A stretch of 64,000 nucleotides of DNA from NCBI RefSeq assembly GCF_963678635.1, contig NC_087071.1:9347842-9411841 (forward strand). Direction: 5' to 3'. Numbering within the stretch: the first letter of the stretch is position 1; each line of letters starts with the position of its first letter. The DNA is from Symsagittifera roscoffensis. Taxonomy: Eukaryota > Xenacoelomorpha > Acoela > Convolutidae. Under the pieces are notes generated by a model. It did not search any database. It saw nothing but the letters and a program-made list of their open reading frames with translations, and was not told the origin of the DNA. Shown here in pieces: positions 1 to 10,564 of this stretch. A program made the position numbers and the translations under genes.

Positions 1-28
1 TTTTAATCGCTAAAAATAAAAATTGATG

Positions 29-541
29 TTCTGACTTTCGTAACGAAAGTAACGGAGTATTTGTTCTAGGGGTGGTTTTTTTCTCAGACAAATTTTGACT
101 TTTTAACTAGCCATTGTTGACGGAATTTTTCATATCATTCGAAAGATATTGTTGTCTTGAGCCTAAATTTGAACAGAAGTTTTACCTGTGATCTTTTTTT
201 GTAAAAATATAGGGGTTTAAATATGCCATTTTGGCCAAATTGAGACAGTTAACGCTCAATATATTTCGCGCTATTGACGCGTAAGCGTAAATTTAATCCA
301 TCTTAGAAATTGTTCCAAAATGGTAAAAGGAAGGTTATTTGGTTGCCATAATTGATTTTGTAAGAGGAGTGAACTTCGTCACTTTGTATTTTATATGGCC
401 TGTGGGGAGATGATTTTCGCAAAAAAAAAGTTTTTTCTTTTTACATTTAATTTATAAAAAAATCCAATTAGAAAAAAAAATCATTTTTTTTCTTTTTTAT
501 ATTTAATTTTGAAGCCTCGTATCAGGCTTCACCCTGATACG
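29..541 (+). mobile_element. SLE repeat copy A (stem-loop-ended, Helentron/HINE-like)
   Basis: First member of a ~540-bp family recurring through the window. Family traits: a 5' stem-loop (ACTTTCG...CGAAAGT), a shared body with the motif TTTTTAACTAGCCAT, a central palindrome-rich core (TTCGCGCTATTAACGCGTAA), and a 3' stem-loop (TCAGGGC-TTC-GCCCTGA) followed by TACGAGCAGTCTTGTT. GTTCCGACT at the start and AGTCGGAAC near the end form a subterminal inverted repeat. This copy is diverged: its 3' hairpin reads as a CAGG/CCTG stem and the CAGTCTTG end is lost. No coding capacity is visible. The Helentron/HINE assignment is inferred from end structure only; there is no helicase here. Confidence 0.6.
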
Positions 542-1232
542 CGAAATCTTCTTCTATCTAAATGAATCTTCCTTAATCTTTTGTTTGCGTCAAAGTCAGA
601 GCAATTCTTTAAAGTCCTGTGAGGCTAAGTTTCTTTCATATATTTGCGAAGCCTCAAAGAAAGCTTGTTGACTACAATATCGTAGAATTATCGTTTTCAA
701 AAACATTGGCCCCAGGGTATGCCAAAAAACGTTTTGCTGACATATACTTCTAAGTCTTCGAACGACTCAAATAATTTTTCCTCATAAGACGTAAGATCCT
801 TAATATAACTTATTATAACTTCAAAACTTAAATATCAATTGATTCACAACTTATTTTGCTCAATGTGGAATGAGGCGTTCAAGTGAAAAAGCGTATGAAC
901 CCATGTTGAAATTTTATAATTTGAAGAGCACTACTATTTGTGGACTCTCGTGTTTAAGTAATTTTTTTTCACCTGGGATGTTTTAATTTTTGTATTGATT
1001 CGCACTTGAATTAGATTTGACATTTTTATTTTTATTATATTTGATCTTCAAAAATAACACTGTAAAAATTTTCGTTAAACCGTAAGAATTATGCTAAAAT
1101 GAGATTGGAAAGAAAGTGCTTGTAACTGATAACTAGCTTGAATACTTTAAATCGTCTTACGCAGAGTAGCTACAACCTCAAACTGATATCGGATCTCATT
1201 AACTCTATCCCCCCTTTTCCAAATGGGTGGGT
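542..1232. other. Unassigned AT-rich spacer
   Basis: No ORF of note, tRNA, or terminal repeat was recognised. It is AT-rich with A/T homopolymers and no clear internal periodicity. Confidence 0.5.
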
Positions 1233-1255
1233 GGGGGGGGGGGGGGGGGGGGGGG
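1233..1255. repeat. Poly-G run of 23
   Basis: Uninterrupted run of 23 G residues, preceded by GTGGGT. Long homopolymers of this kind are prone to sequencing and assembly length error. Confidence 0.9.
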
Positions 1256-1317
1256 ATTCGTTACTAGATAAAAAAAATCATATGGTAAAAAATGTTCACT
1301 AGGTAAACAATTTTGAA

Positions 1318-1822
1318 TATTTATGCTCGGTGTGGGTTTTTTTGTTCAGACAAAGTTCGACTTTTTAACTAGCCTTTTTTGACAAAATTTTTTTTATCAT
1401 TCAAAAAGTATTGTTGTCCTGAGCCTAAATTTGAAAAGATAATACACCTGTGATCATTTTTTGTAAATATATGGGGGTTTGAAGGTTGCCATTTCGGCCA
1501 ATTGTGCAAAATAAACGCGCGATATATTTCGCGCTATTAACGCGTAAGCGGAGACTTAATCCGTCTCAGAAATCGTTCCAAGTTGGTTGAACGAAGCTTA
1601 TTTTGTCATACGTGATTTGCTACAAGGCGCGAAATTTATCTTTTTGTATTTTATATGTCGTGTGAGGGGATGATTTTCATTAAAAAAATTTCCAATTTTA
1701 GAAAAAAGAATTTTCATTTTTTTTATTAGATTTAATTTTTTTTATGTTTTTACTGCTCCATAAAACTTAGAAGGCTGTCGGAATATTCATGGCTTCGCCC
1801 TGATACGAGCAGTTTTGTTCCG
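1318..1822 (+). mobile_element. SLE repeat copy B, 5'-truncated
   Basis: Same family as 29-541. It begins within the 5' region (TGCTCGGTGTGGG), lacks the 5' stem-loop, keeps the CGCGCTATTAACGCGTAAGCG core at about 1530-1552, and ends with the 3' hairpin (CATGGCTTCGCCCTG) and TACGAGCAGTTTTGTT. Confidence 0.65.
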
Positions 1823-1892
1823 TTATTGGAATATAATTGTTAATAGGTACCCGAGGGGTATTTAGTTAAAGAGATTCTTGATATCTTTTGCG

Positions 1893-2863
1893 TACCCGCA
1901 TCCAAATTTAGGCGTAAGTAATCGATTATAACGGATTATTATGATAATTTTTTGACAATTATTATTGATTATAGTTACCTAAATTAGGTGTTTAAAGGAT
2001 TTATAATTGATTATAATTGTGATTTTTTCCAAGAGATTATAATTTCTTATAATCGATTATAATTGATTATAGTTCTTACAAAAAACCCTTAAAATCAATT
2101 ATAATCGATTGTAATCTCTTATTTTGCCAAAAATTGTCAATTCGAAACTATGGTCGAATCATATTTTATTGGTTATTATTTTTGTGTCAATAAAAAATCT
2201 CTAAAAGGGAGATCTCTTGAACACTTTGGTTCATCTGAACACAAAGTTTTACCACGAAACAAAAGTTTCATAGAGACCGTTTCACATTAGTGGAGAGATT
2301 CCCGCGGTAGATGAAAAATAAATCTTCCGAATCAATCATGAAACTAAATCAATTAGCTGATGTTTTGAAGATTCAAAAAGCTTGAAATATGCATCACAAA
2401 ACAACTCTAATGGGGAAGAAATGAAAAAAAAAAAACCTTATAAACTGGAATTGATTGAAAAACTTTAAAATTTTTTTTTCATTTTTCATAGGAACCAACG
2501 TGTACAAAAATCATGAAATATAAACAAATTAGAGGCAACTTCGAAGACAAAATGGATAAACAAAAGGGATTATAATCAATTATAATCGATTATAATGGAT
2601 TTTTGTGCAAAACTAATGAATTCGAAATTTGAATAAAAATAATGGACTATAATCAATTATAATTGTTTATAATTGTATCAAAAAATAGGCGAATAAATAA
2701 TCGATTATAATGGTGTATTAAATAATTATAATTTGATTTTTTTAAAAAGAGATATTATAATCGATTATCAACTGATTAAAATCGATTGTCTCTCAATTTT
2801 AGTAAAACTGGTACTAAAATCGTAATATAATCGATTATTAACGCTTGAAACTGGATGCGGGTA
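1893..2863. mobile_element. TIR element with ATAATCGATTATAAT sub-repeats
   Basis: A 12-bp perfect terminal inverted repeat, TACCCGCATCCA at 1893-1904 and its complement TGGATGCGGGTA at 2852-2863, encloses ~970 bp. Inside, at about 1918-2115 and 2565-2845, are clustered near-palindromic motifs of the type ATAATCGATTATAAT on both strands. There is no transposase ORF. A TA duplication could be part of the repeat, but no longer target duplication is visible. Probably a non-autonomous DNA transposon; superfamily unknown. Confidence 0.55.
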
Positions 2864-3523
2864 TGTATGAGCAATAACTTCAGAAAAATTGAGCTGTCCA
2901 TTTTTCATCATTGCAGGGATTTAGTTCCTTTTGCAAAAGAGAACTTCAATTGACGTTTGAAGGAAAAAATTGTCATACTATTGAGAAAAAGATTAAGGAA
3001 AAAACATGTAAAGTTGTCATACGATTGAAGCCAGGAAATAAAATTGGTTAGGGTAAAAATTTGCCGAAGTACAAGTTGGCTACCACATAGTTTAGCCAAC
3101 AAGACTGAGGGGGCAGTAAAACAGTGCCGAAAAAAAATTAGTGCCGAATTAGTGCCGAAAAGGAAATTTTTTTTTCAACAGTGCCGAAAATTTGAACAAA
3201 TGTCAACATATTAAATGCGGCAATCAAAAACTAAACGGCGAGCGTGTACCATCCTAACTGCCATTTTAAGATTTTGAGCAAGAAAACTGCAATTTAGACA
3301 TTTTGGCGCCAAAATGATTGTTTAATTTGCAGTTGCAGACATTTTGGCGCCAAAATTTTAGAAAATGCGTTTAAATTATTCTGAAAAGTTTCCGCCTTTT
3401 TCAGCATTGTTGTATCATACTTTATTACCTTGGCCTGCTAAAAGAGTCATTTTTCACTTTTTTTGCTAAAAGATTGGTCTGCTAAACGATCGGTCCCCGA
3501 TTTATAAAAACAGTCGCAAATGC
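2864..3523. repeat. Spacer with AGTGCCGA cluster
   Basis: At 3121-3190 the motif AGTGCCGAAAA occurs four times in about 70 bp, separated by A-rich spacers. A second small repeat, CATTTTGGCGCCAAAAT, occurs at about 3299 and 3339. The 64-codon minus-strand ORF at 2908-3102 has no recognisable features and is probably chance. Confidence 0.4.
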
Positions 3524-3984
3524 AAGGTGCCGGACATCAAGCCGACGGGACTTCAAGCCGAATCGTAAAATTAGGGACTTCAAGCCGAAAATTTTTGCAT
3601 TAAGTCATGAAATAAGGTTAATTTGAAAAGTTTTTTTGAAGAATTTCTCAATTTCATGATCTTTATTTGGTAATTATTAGCGTTTTCATAAAACTTAAGC
3701 CTCCAAGTGATGTTAAGGAAAGTTGAAAAATAAAACACGGTCGAAGATAATTTTCTTGTTTATAATTTATGCGTTTCAAAAATCGGCTGATATTATTAAC
3801 TAATGCCAATCCTAACTGATTCATTGTCATAAATAACGCTTATTATGGACTAAACTAGCCTAAGATTTTTGAAAAAGCAACGTTTTAGAGATGAAAAAAC
3901 AATGATTTGAGGTGCTTGTATAGTTTAATTTTCGGCCTGAAGTCCCTTCGGCTTGAAGTCCCGTCGGCTTGTTGTCCTAGACCC
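3524..3984. mobile_element. Inverted-repeat (MITE-like) element with CAAGCCGA repeats
   Basis: The left end (about 3526-3590) carries GGACATCAAGCCGACGGGAC and two further GGGACTTCAAGCCGA units. The right end (about 3927-3984) carries the same units in inverted orientation, ending GTCGGCTTGTTGTCCTAGAC. The arms share about 35 bp of near identity plus an internal offset unit. The ~330-bp interior is AT-rich and non-coding. GCAAATGC on the left and GCAAAAGC on the right may be remains of an 8-bp target duplication with one mismatch; this is inference. Confidence 0.6.
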
Positions 3985-4640
3985 GCAAAAGCACTCTTAT
4001 TTCAACATAGAAGATAATCTTTTTTGTATATTCATCTACAGCGCTCATTTTATGTAGCTGAATACGTCGCGGCTAGTATATTCCACGCTCATATATTGGT
4101 TGATGTGTATGTTTACACTAAACTGTATTTCCATGAATGCGGCAAGAATTTATTCAGGTTTCTTCTTACCAATATTTCATTCTAACCTAAAAAAAAAGTT
4201 GCAAAGAGAGAGAACGTACAAATAACGTTCACTGAAGATGACAAAAAAACGCGCGCTGGTTCTTTACCAATAGAAAAAATCCAACAGTTCTCATAGCGAT
4301 AAAAAGAATCATCTAACCACAAAATAATGAATATTTTTTGTTTAAGAAACATATTTTCTGGCTTTTCTACCGTCATCAACCAGATATACACAAAAATTTT
4401 AGGGCGCAATTATTAATATATGTAGATTAAATGTGTTTATTTTGGTGTAACTAATCTACGAGTCAAATTTCATGACAAAAGGATCCACAGAGATACGTAA
4501 AAAAAAACTGAAAACAATAATTGTTAATAAAAAATAAAATAAAATAAAGTTAAAAAAAGAAATTGCTTTTATAGGGGGCAAGGGGGGCTAAAACGGAAAG
4601 GGTTGTTGTGATGTCTTAAGTTCCATCTTTCTGTGCTGAA
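3985..4640. other. Unassigned AT-rich spacer
   Basis: Contains a (AATAAAATAAAATAAA)-type stretch near 4528-4550 and no convincing gene. The short minus-strand ORF at 4182-4409 has no recognisable domain. Confidence 0.4.
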
Positions 4641-5770
4641 ATTGCATAATTCTGGCCAAACGACATTGTTAAAATTCCCAATACCAAAGTTAAGTGGAGT
4701 GCACAACTTCCTTTAGCAATTTTGAAAAAAAAGAATTTGGATCTCGATAACCTGAAAACACCACTGATCTTTAGGAAAGGTTCTTACATCGACACAACCA
4801 AAGATCCAAAAGCGTCCTCAATTAAACATTCCCCTCTGGATAATCCTTTCACCAAGGAAAGTATTTCCTCCGAAAAAGTTTTTCAACAGCTTATGAAAAC
4901 CCTAACTTTTGGCAAATGGAAGTCCTTAAATGTTCATTTTGTTTGATTTAGTTATTGTTACCGCCTTTAGCGGGCAAGAGGAAAACTTATATCCCGACAA
5001 CAAATTCCAATGATTCTAAAAGTTCCGGACAATCCGAGAACTTGAAGAAAACACTCAGAAGCTCCACCCAAACCAGATCTAAATGCTCTCAAACCCATGC
5101 CAACATTTTTTATTTTAAACTTGTTTTCTTCTTTCCATAAGTTAGAACAAAATTATTTTATAATGGCGCAGTCAAACAGCAATCCGAGTCTACGATGGAT
5201 TCCATCTTTCTGGCCAAATTCCTGAGCCAAATTTCGGAGCCTCCGGAACATCACCAAAGAGCCATTGGAGTGAGTAATTTCATTTAGCGATTACTGCGAA
5301 AACGAACTCGGATATCGATAAACTGAAGACATTTTCAAATTCTAGAGAAAGGTTATTACAGCGAAAATACCCGAGATCCATAGGCGTGCTCGCAGTTAAA
5401 CCTTCACCAATTGATAATATTTCGCTACCGAAGGTAAATTCTCCCAATTTTTTTTTCAAATTACCAAATTTGCCAAATTAAAACTTAAGCAAATAAAATC
5501 TTAAATAGTTCCTAGAACACGGTTTACCTTTGACAATAGTCAAATTTATTAATTTGATTTTTAAAAAAATTGGTTTAGCACGCTTACAGCTCGTATGCAC
5601 CAAACAAAACGATGTTTTTATTTGATTATGCCTGCTTATTTAACTGGCAAAAGAAAAACAATCAATCGCGACGAGAAGATTCAATGATTCTGGACAATCC
5701 CAGAAGTTGCAGAAAAGGCTCAAAAACTCCTGTTAATCCAGATATCCAGGGTTCAAAATTAAACAGTTAA
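4640..5770 (+). repeat. Diverged ~600-bp tandem duplication, possible decayed exons
   Basis: Segment 4640-5140 is repeated in diverged form at 5205-5770. Corresponding peptides in the two copies are KKNLDLDNLKTP and KTNSDIDKLKTF, and both carry GKRKT further on (about 4970 and 5650). The second copy has a candidate splice donor (ACCGAAG|GTAAAT at about 5430); the equivalent site in copy 1 is altered. Copy 1 still has open frames of 74 codons (4722-4946) and 61 codons (4955-5140); copy 2 is interrupted. This could be a decayed duplicated gene segment or a repeat that happens to read open. The protein family is not recognised. Confidence 0.4.
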
Positions 5771-6255
5771 CACTTTGTGTTTCGACGAAGTACAAATTAT
5801 TTTCAACGTTCCTTCCGAAATTGTTACATTTTTTTACATAGCTTTTTGATTTTTGTACTTCTTGATTAATTGACGAAACCTCGTTTTAGTTATACTTAGC
5901 AGGTTTCATATTCGTAACGCACGTTATATTTTACATAACCGCGTTTTATTTTACATGTTTCAGTTTATGTATAGGATCGCCAAGTCATACTTTAAGAAAC
6001 TAAACGATATTGGCTAAACGGTGATAAGGCGTTTTCGAACTGGAATATCCGAAGTGCGCATATATACAACTTCTTTAAACCACCAAAGGATTGAACCATT
6101 TGAATAAAACGCCGCCAACCGCGCTGTTTGACTAAATTCCGCGGCGCAAGAATTTATATACTACCAGTTTAAAGGTTTTGCTTTCATTACAGATGTAATC
6201 TTCTACCTGCTTAATTATTCGGCTCTTTTTCCGGAACCCCCCCCCCCCCCAAATA
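5771..6255. other. Unassigned spacer with C homopolymer
   Basis: No gene recognised. A C-run of about 12 lies at 6238-6250 next to the first of the AACTTGGTC repeats. Confidence 0.5.
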
Positions 6256-6257
6256 AA

Positions 6258-6420
6258 TAGACCAAGTTAAGATCCTCCACCCCAGCGCTTAAATTAAATT
6301 AAATTTCCTAAGCGCTGCATGTAAAATAATCGATTCTGATTGGCTGAAAATTCCCAACTTAGAACCAAGTTAACATCCTCCCCCCTAAACGTGTTTAGGG
6401 GGGAGGATGTTAACTTGGTC
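6258..6420. mobile_element. Short MITE-like repeat, copy 1
   Basis: Starts with GACCAAGTTAAGATCCTCCA and ends with its inverted counterpart GGAGGATGTTAACTTGGTC. Non-coding interior with GCGCTTAAATTAAATT and GCGCTGCATGTAAAATAATC. A diverged second copy follows at 6450-6650. Confidence 0.55.
6364..6419. repeat. Perfect 27-bp-arm palindrome
   Basis: Arms 6364-6390 (ACCAAGTTAACATCC...TAAAC) and 6393-6419 are perfect reverse complements, separated by the 2-nt loop GT. It is formed by abutting right ends of the surrounding MITE-like repeat. A structure this long and tight can extrude as a cruciform or form an RNA hairpin. Confidence 0.95.
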
Positions 6421-6449
6421 CATAAATTTTTTTATGTAACACACGGGAT

Positions 6450-6650
6450 CAAGTTAAAATCCTCACCCCAGATAGACAAAGGTAAGATATTTCCACCCCA
6501 GCATTCAAGCATTTAATTCAGATTAAATTTGCTAAGTGCTGCATGTAAATTTGCTCAATCGATTCTGATTTCTGAAAACTCTCACTTAGAGCCAATAATT
6601 AACATCTCCCCCCCCCCCTAAACTGCTTTGGGTCATGTTAACTTGGTCTT
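6450..6650. mobile_element. Short MITE-like repeat, copy 2
   Basis: Diverged direct repeat of 6258-6420: GATCAAGTTAAAATCCTCAC at the left, AGTGCTGCATGTAAATTTGC in the middle, GTTAACTTGGTC at the right (about 6637-6648). Confidence 0.5.
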
Positions 6651-6813
6651 TATAACACTTGTTGGTTGTAAAAATTCGCTCGTTTGCAAACCAAATACTT
6701 TCGAAGGGGGGGGGGGTTTGGTGTGAGAAGAGTCAATTATTTTTTTTTCAGTAGTTGTCGCCGTTGATCAATATTTTCCTTACTTCTGCTTTATCTACAA
6801 TAAATTACACAGA

Positions 6814-7764
6814 ATGGCAGCTTCAGATTCAAATCAAATTGGAAGTTCTCGGAAAAACAATTTTCTTGGAATTTGTTGCACAGTCCTTGCTTCAACTGTA
6901 GTTGCTTTCGCTTATGTTTCCATTCAATATTCTGAAATGGGGGGCCATTTTTCAACTTTGGTTATGGGCGTTTTCGGATTAGTTACAGGTATCGCTTGGT
7001 TTTTATTTTTCAATCAACGAAAGTTAAATTGGCATTTGGTCGGAAAAATTGTTTTAAATGGAGCTATTTTATCTAGTTTATCAAATTATTTACTTGTCCT
7101 TTCTTATGATTATTTAACGGCTGGCGATTCAACATCTATTCATTATTATTCCAGTTTCGCTTTCGGTTTAGTGCTTGAATTTTTTCTCCTCAGACTAAAA
7201 CCTCATTGGCTGACAATTTGCTGCTCGCTGATTGGCTTAACTGGACTCGTATTTATTAGCCAATCAGAAACGAGAATAGACACTCAGTTCAACTTCCACG
7301 GGTTATTCGGGTTTAGTTTAAGTCTTATATCTGGGTTAATAAATGCCCTGTTTTATATTATCATGCGACAATGGTCATCTGTTAACACTGGTTTGTTAGT
7401 TTTCGCTTCACGATTAGGTTGTTGTCTAATGCCATTGCCATTTGTCATCAAAACGAATTTTGCAGTTCCAGTTTGCGACTTTAAAAACAAAACATTCCTT
7501 CTTTTAGGCTGTGCTTGCTTTACAATTAACGCTTTTTTAGGTTTTAAAGGGTCTCAATTATCATTTCCATCAATTTCGTTTACGGTGAAATGTTTGAGTA
7601 TTGTTTTGTGTTATATTTTGCAAGTTTTATTGATGGAAAAAACGCCTCATATTTATTCAATCATTGGAGCTTCGCTGATTTGCTTGAATATAGTGTTGCA
7701 GTCTCTGATAGTGCTGAAAACGAGAAAAGAAACAACCTTGATAGACGAGAAGAACCAAATTTAA
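6814..7764 (+). CDS. SLC35G-like drug/metabolite-superfamily transporter (EamA fold), single exon
   Basis: Intact 316-codon ORF with about ten hydrophobic segments and short polar loops, the architecture of the drug/metabolite transporter superfamily (two EamA repeats of five helices). TM1 is at about residues 18-37, TM2 48-65, TM3 76-97, TM4 105-125, TM5 130-147, TM6 162-183, TM7 194-211, TM8 225-247, TM9 256-274, TM10 280-300. The pattern Y-x-L-x3-D-S-T in TM3-4 followed by YSSFAFGLVLEFFLLR resembles the SLC35G1/TMEM20 group, whose substrates are largely undefined; this places it as an integral membrane protein. The first ATG follows CACAGA and precedes a hydrophilic 14-residue N-terminus; the C-terminus is charged and cytosolic. 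No intron is seen, usual for some SLC35G genes but also possible for a retrocopy; no poly(A) remnant follows. Substrate is not inferable. Confidence 0.85.
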   Translation: MAASDSNQIGSSRKNNFLGICCTVLASTVVAFAYVSIQYSEMGGHFSTLVMGVFGLVTGIAWFLFFNQRKLNWHLVGKIVLNGAILSSLSNYLLVLSYDYLTAGDSTSIHYYSSFAFGLVLEFFLLRLKPHWLTICCSLIGLTGLVFISQSETRIDTQFNFHGLFGFSLSLISGLINALFYIIMRQWSSVNTGLLVFASRLGCCLMPLPFVIKTNFAVPVCDFKNKTFLLLGCACFTINAFLGFKGSQLSFPSISFTVKCLSIVLCYILQVLLMEKTPHIYSIIGASLICLNIVLQSLIVLKTRKETTLIDEKNQI

Positions 7765-7849
7765 TTTGTAAAATCTGGTATTTTCAGAAATTGTAATTGG
7801 AATAATCAATTTTCAAAAAAAAAATTATTTTCAAAAAGTTTTACAGAAA

Positions 7850-10110
7850 ACATTTTTGACTCACCATTTTAGGCTAGCTGTGAGTTATTATGTGTTGGAT
7901 CTTTTAAAAAAAACTAGAGCTATGATACTTTGAAAAATTTCGATTTTTTTCATAGACGGAATCGGTTCGCAAAAAGTTATTCAAACTTTGAAAAAGCTAT
8001 TCAAACTTTGAAACTGAGAAATATTAAAAAAAAAAATTTGTAGGCTGGTTTGGTTTAAGCAAGCTATTCCAGCTATGAAATATTTCAAGTTGTGTCATAG
8101 CGCGAGTCTGTTTTCTAAAATTATAAGTTTTCTCAGCATGGATGTTGCTGCTTTAAGTTGATTCGTTTCAGAATGAAATGAATCTGTATACGCAAAATTT
8201 TGAGCAAAATGAGCAGATACTGTCTAGCCTGGAACTTGAATCGAGTTCATATTTCTTAAACGTTGAGCTCAATGATCCCTCTTGACCATTTTGCCTTATA
8301 GCAGCTAAATAGGGCATTAATTTTTCTCTCAATAATTTAAAAAATGCTAGTAAGCTTGTCTCCAATAATCAATCGCCCCGAAAAAAGTTAGTTGCTGTTC
8401 TGATCTAGCTAGTCAATCTATGAAACGTCTAAAACTTTCAAGTAAAGCAATATTGTAAATCGGTTTGAAAAGTTTTGAATTTCCTAGATCGAATCGGTTC
8501 GCGAAAAGAATAAGTTTTTCTAGGCAAGCTATTCAAGCCAATGGCGCTTTGAAAAACTGAAGTCATTTTATAAAGCGAATCAAATTGCGAAAACATTAAG
8601 CTTTTCTATTCTAGCGGTGAAAGTTTGAATTATCTAAAGCTATTAGATAGATCGAATTGGTTCTCAAAGTTTGAAAGTTTTTCTAAGCAAATTATACAAG
8701 CAAATGGCGCTTTGAAAAAATGATGTTGTTTCTTAAAGCGAATCGGATGGCAAAAATATTAAGTTTTTCTATTGAAATCTTTCAAGCGGTGAGAGTTCGA
8801 ATTATCTGAAGCCATTCGTTAGATCGAATTGGTTCTCAAAATTTGAAAATTTTTCTAAACAAGCTATTCAAGCTATGAAACTTTGAATTATTTTGAGTTT
8901 TTCATAGATCGAATCAGTTCGTGAAAAGTTAGTTTTTCTTAGCAAGTTTTAATATTTCGAGAGTAATCAAACCAGCCGAAGTATAAGCCAGCCAGAAAGT
9001 AGCGGAGTATATCACACAGCCGAAAAATTACGTCACATCAATGAAATTTGCATGATTTTCGTGATTGTTACATAATTTTTACATAACTATTATATAACAC
9101 TTAACACGTATTTTCGGCTGGTTGTTACTTCGACTGAGTTGAATATTACTGTTATTTCACATCAAAAACGTTCCATTGAAACAATTCAAGCAATGAACCT
9201 TTAAAACTCTTTCAAGCTATTTCAAAGAGCGAGTCGTTTCTCTTCAGCAAGTGGATAAAAGAATGGAAAAATAAAATGATTCAAGATGTTTTGGTTTGTT
9301 AAATTCAAAGCAATCCAGTCAAGCTTTTAAACTTATTTTTAAGCTTTTAAGCTTTTAAATTATTTCAGGATGTTGTCAAAAAATAATTGGATGGCAAAAA
9401 ACTCAAATTTTTCTAAAAAAGCTACTCAAACTAACAAACTTTGAAACAAACAAATCAGATGCCGAAATTTAAAGTTATTCGATTGAAGCCATTCAATCGA
9501 TAAAAACCTAAAATTATTTCATGTTAATTTGAAAAACGAATCGAATTGCAAAAATAATCAAATTTTTCTGCAGCAAGCTGTTTAAATTACAAATTTAACA
9601 AATGTCAAGTTGTTTCTAAAACCAAATCGGTTAAGCTATTTCAGGAACGGAATCGATTAACAAAAATTTATATTAAAGACATTCCAGATATGAAAATTTG
9701 AAATAGTTCAATTTATTTTTCATAGACCAAATTGGTCCGCGAAAAAGTCATGTTTTCTGAAGCGAGCTAAAATTTTTGCAAAAATGGCAGTTTCCAAATT
9801 CAAGTCCTCAAGCACTGAAACTCTAAGATATTTTAAGTTGTTTCAAAAAAAGAATGAATTTGCAAAAATCTCAAATTTTGTAAGCAAGCTATTCAAGCTT
9901 TGAACCTTTGAATTTTTTCTCAGGTTATTTCAATGACCGAATCGGTTCATGAAAAGTTAAGATTTACTTAGGGGAGCTATTCAACCAGTGAAGTAATTCA
10001 AAGTTTTCCATAAACCAAATCGGTTTTCAAGCATTTCTAGGCAAGCTATTCAGGCCCTGAAACTTTGAAGTATTTTAAGTTAATTCAAAGGCCGAATCCG
10101 TTCCTTAAAA
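7850..10110. repeat. Degenerate ~90-bp satellite block
   Basis: Repeated motif of about 85-100 bp with landmarks AAGCTATTCAAGCTATGAAA, CTTTGAA, TTTCAAGTTATTTCATAGA, CGAATCGGTTCGCAAAA and AAGTTTTTCTAAGC. The units are strongly diverged and some are incomplete. The same satellite fills 12540-13690 and 18085-19230. A terminal segment (AGCATGGATGTTGCTGC...) near 8130-8300 is also found at 10130, 13680 and 19230, so the blocks have a higher-order structure. Short ORFs here are chance. Confidence 0.75.
8956..9140. repeat. Small inverted repeat inside the satellite
   Basis: AGTAATCAAACCAGCCGAAG at about 8960 is matched in inverted form by TTTTCGGCTGGTTGTTACTTCG at about 9110-9132. The ~130-bp interior differs from the satellite, so this is likely a small MITE inserted into it. 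Confidence 0.4.
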
Positions 10111-10410
10111 AATAGTTTCTCAAAACGTGGAGATTGCTGTTTAATTGATCGGTCTTAGACTGAATTCAATATAGGAACGCAAACATTTTTGAGACGAAGT
10201 GGGCAGATAATGTTTAGTTATGAAGTTCAATCAAATTGTTTTTGTTTACAGAGTTTCGTATTTGCTTTTTAAAAAAATTCTCGAAAATTCCAGACTTTAG
10301 AATAATCGGCGGTCCTATGAATGATTTTTAACCGTTCTGATCTAAGCGTTTTTAAGCCTTGCGCCCGATAGCCTCTGAAACATGAGGCCTTCTACTGAAA
10401 ATTTTTCATC
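10080..10410. repeat. Higher-order terminal segment of the satellite
   Basis: Diverged copy of 13640-13910 and 19180-19455 (shared GAACGCAAA, GCAGATAATGT, CATGAGGCCTT). It marks the right end of each satellite block. Confidence 0.6.
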
Positions 10411-10564
10411 TTATATTTAATTGTAAATCGTTTTCATTTTTTATGGGCGCCAGGTTTAATAGCTCACCACTCGTAGTGTTTAAGAAACCAATTTGAAAAT
10501 AAACCTTAGTTTTTCAAGATACAGCAAACAAGGAAAGGTCAAGATCAAACGTCTAGACAAATTG

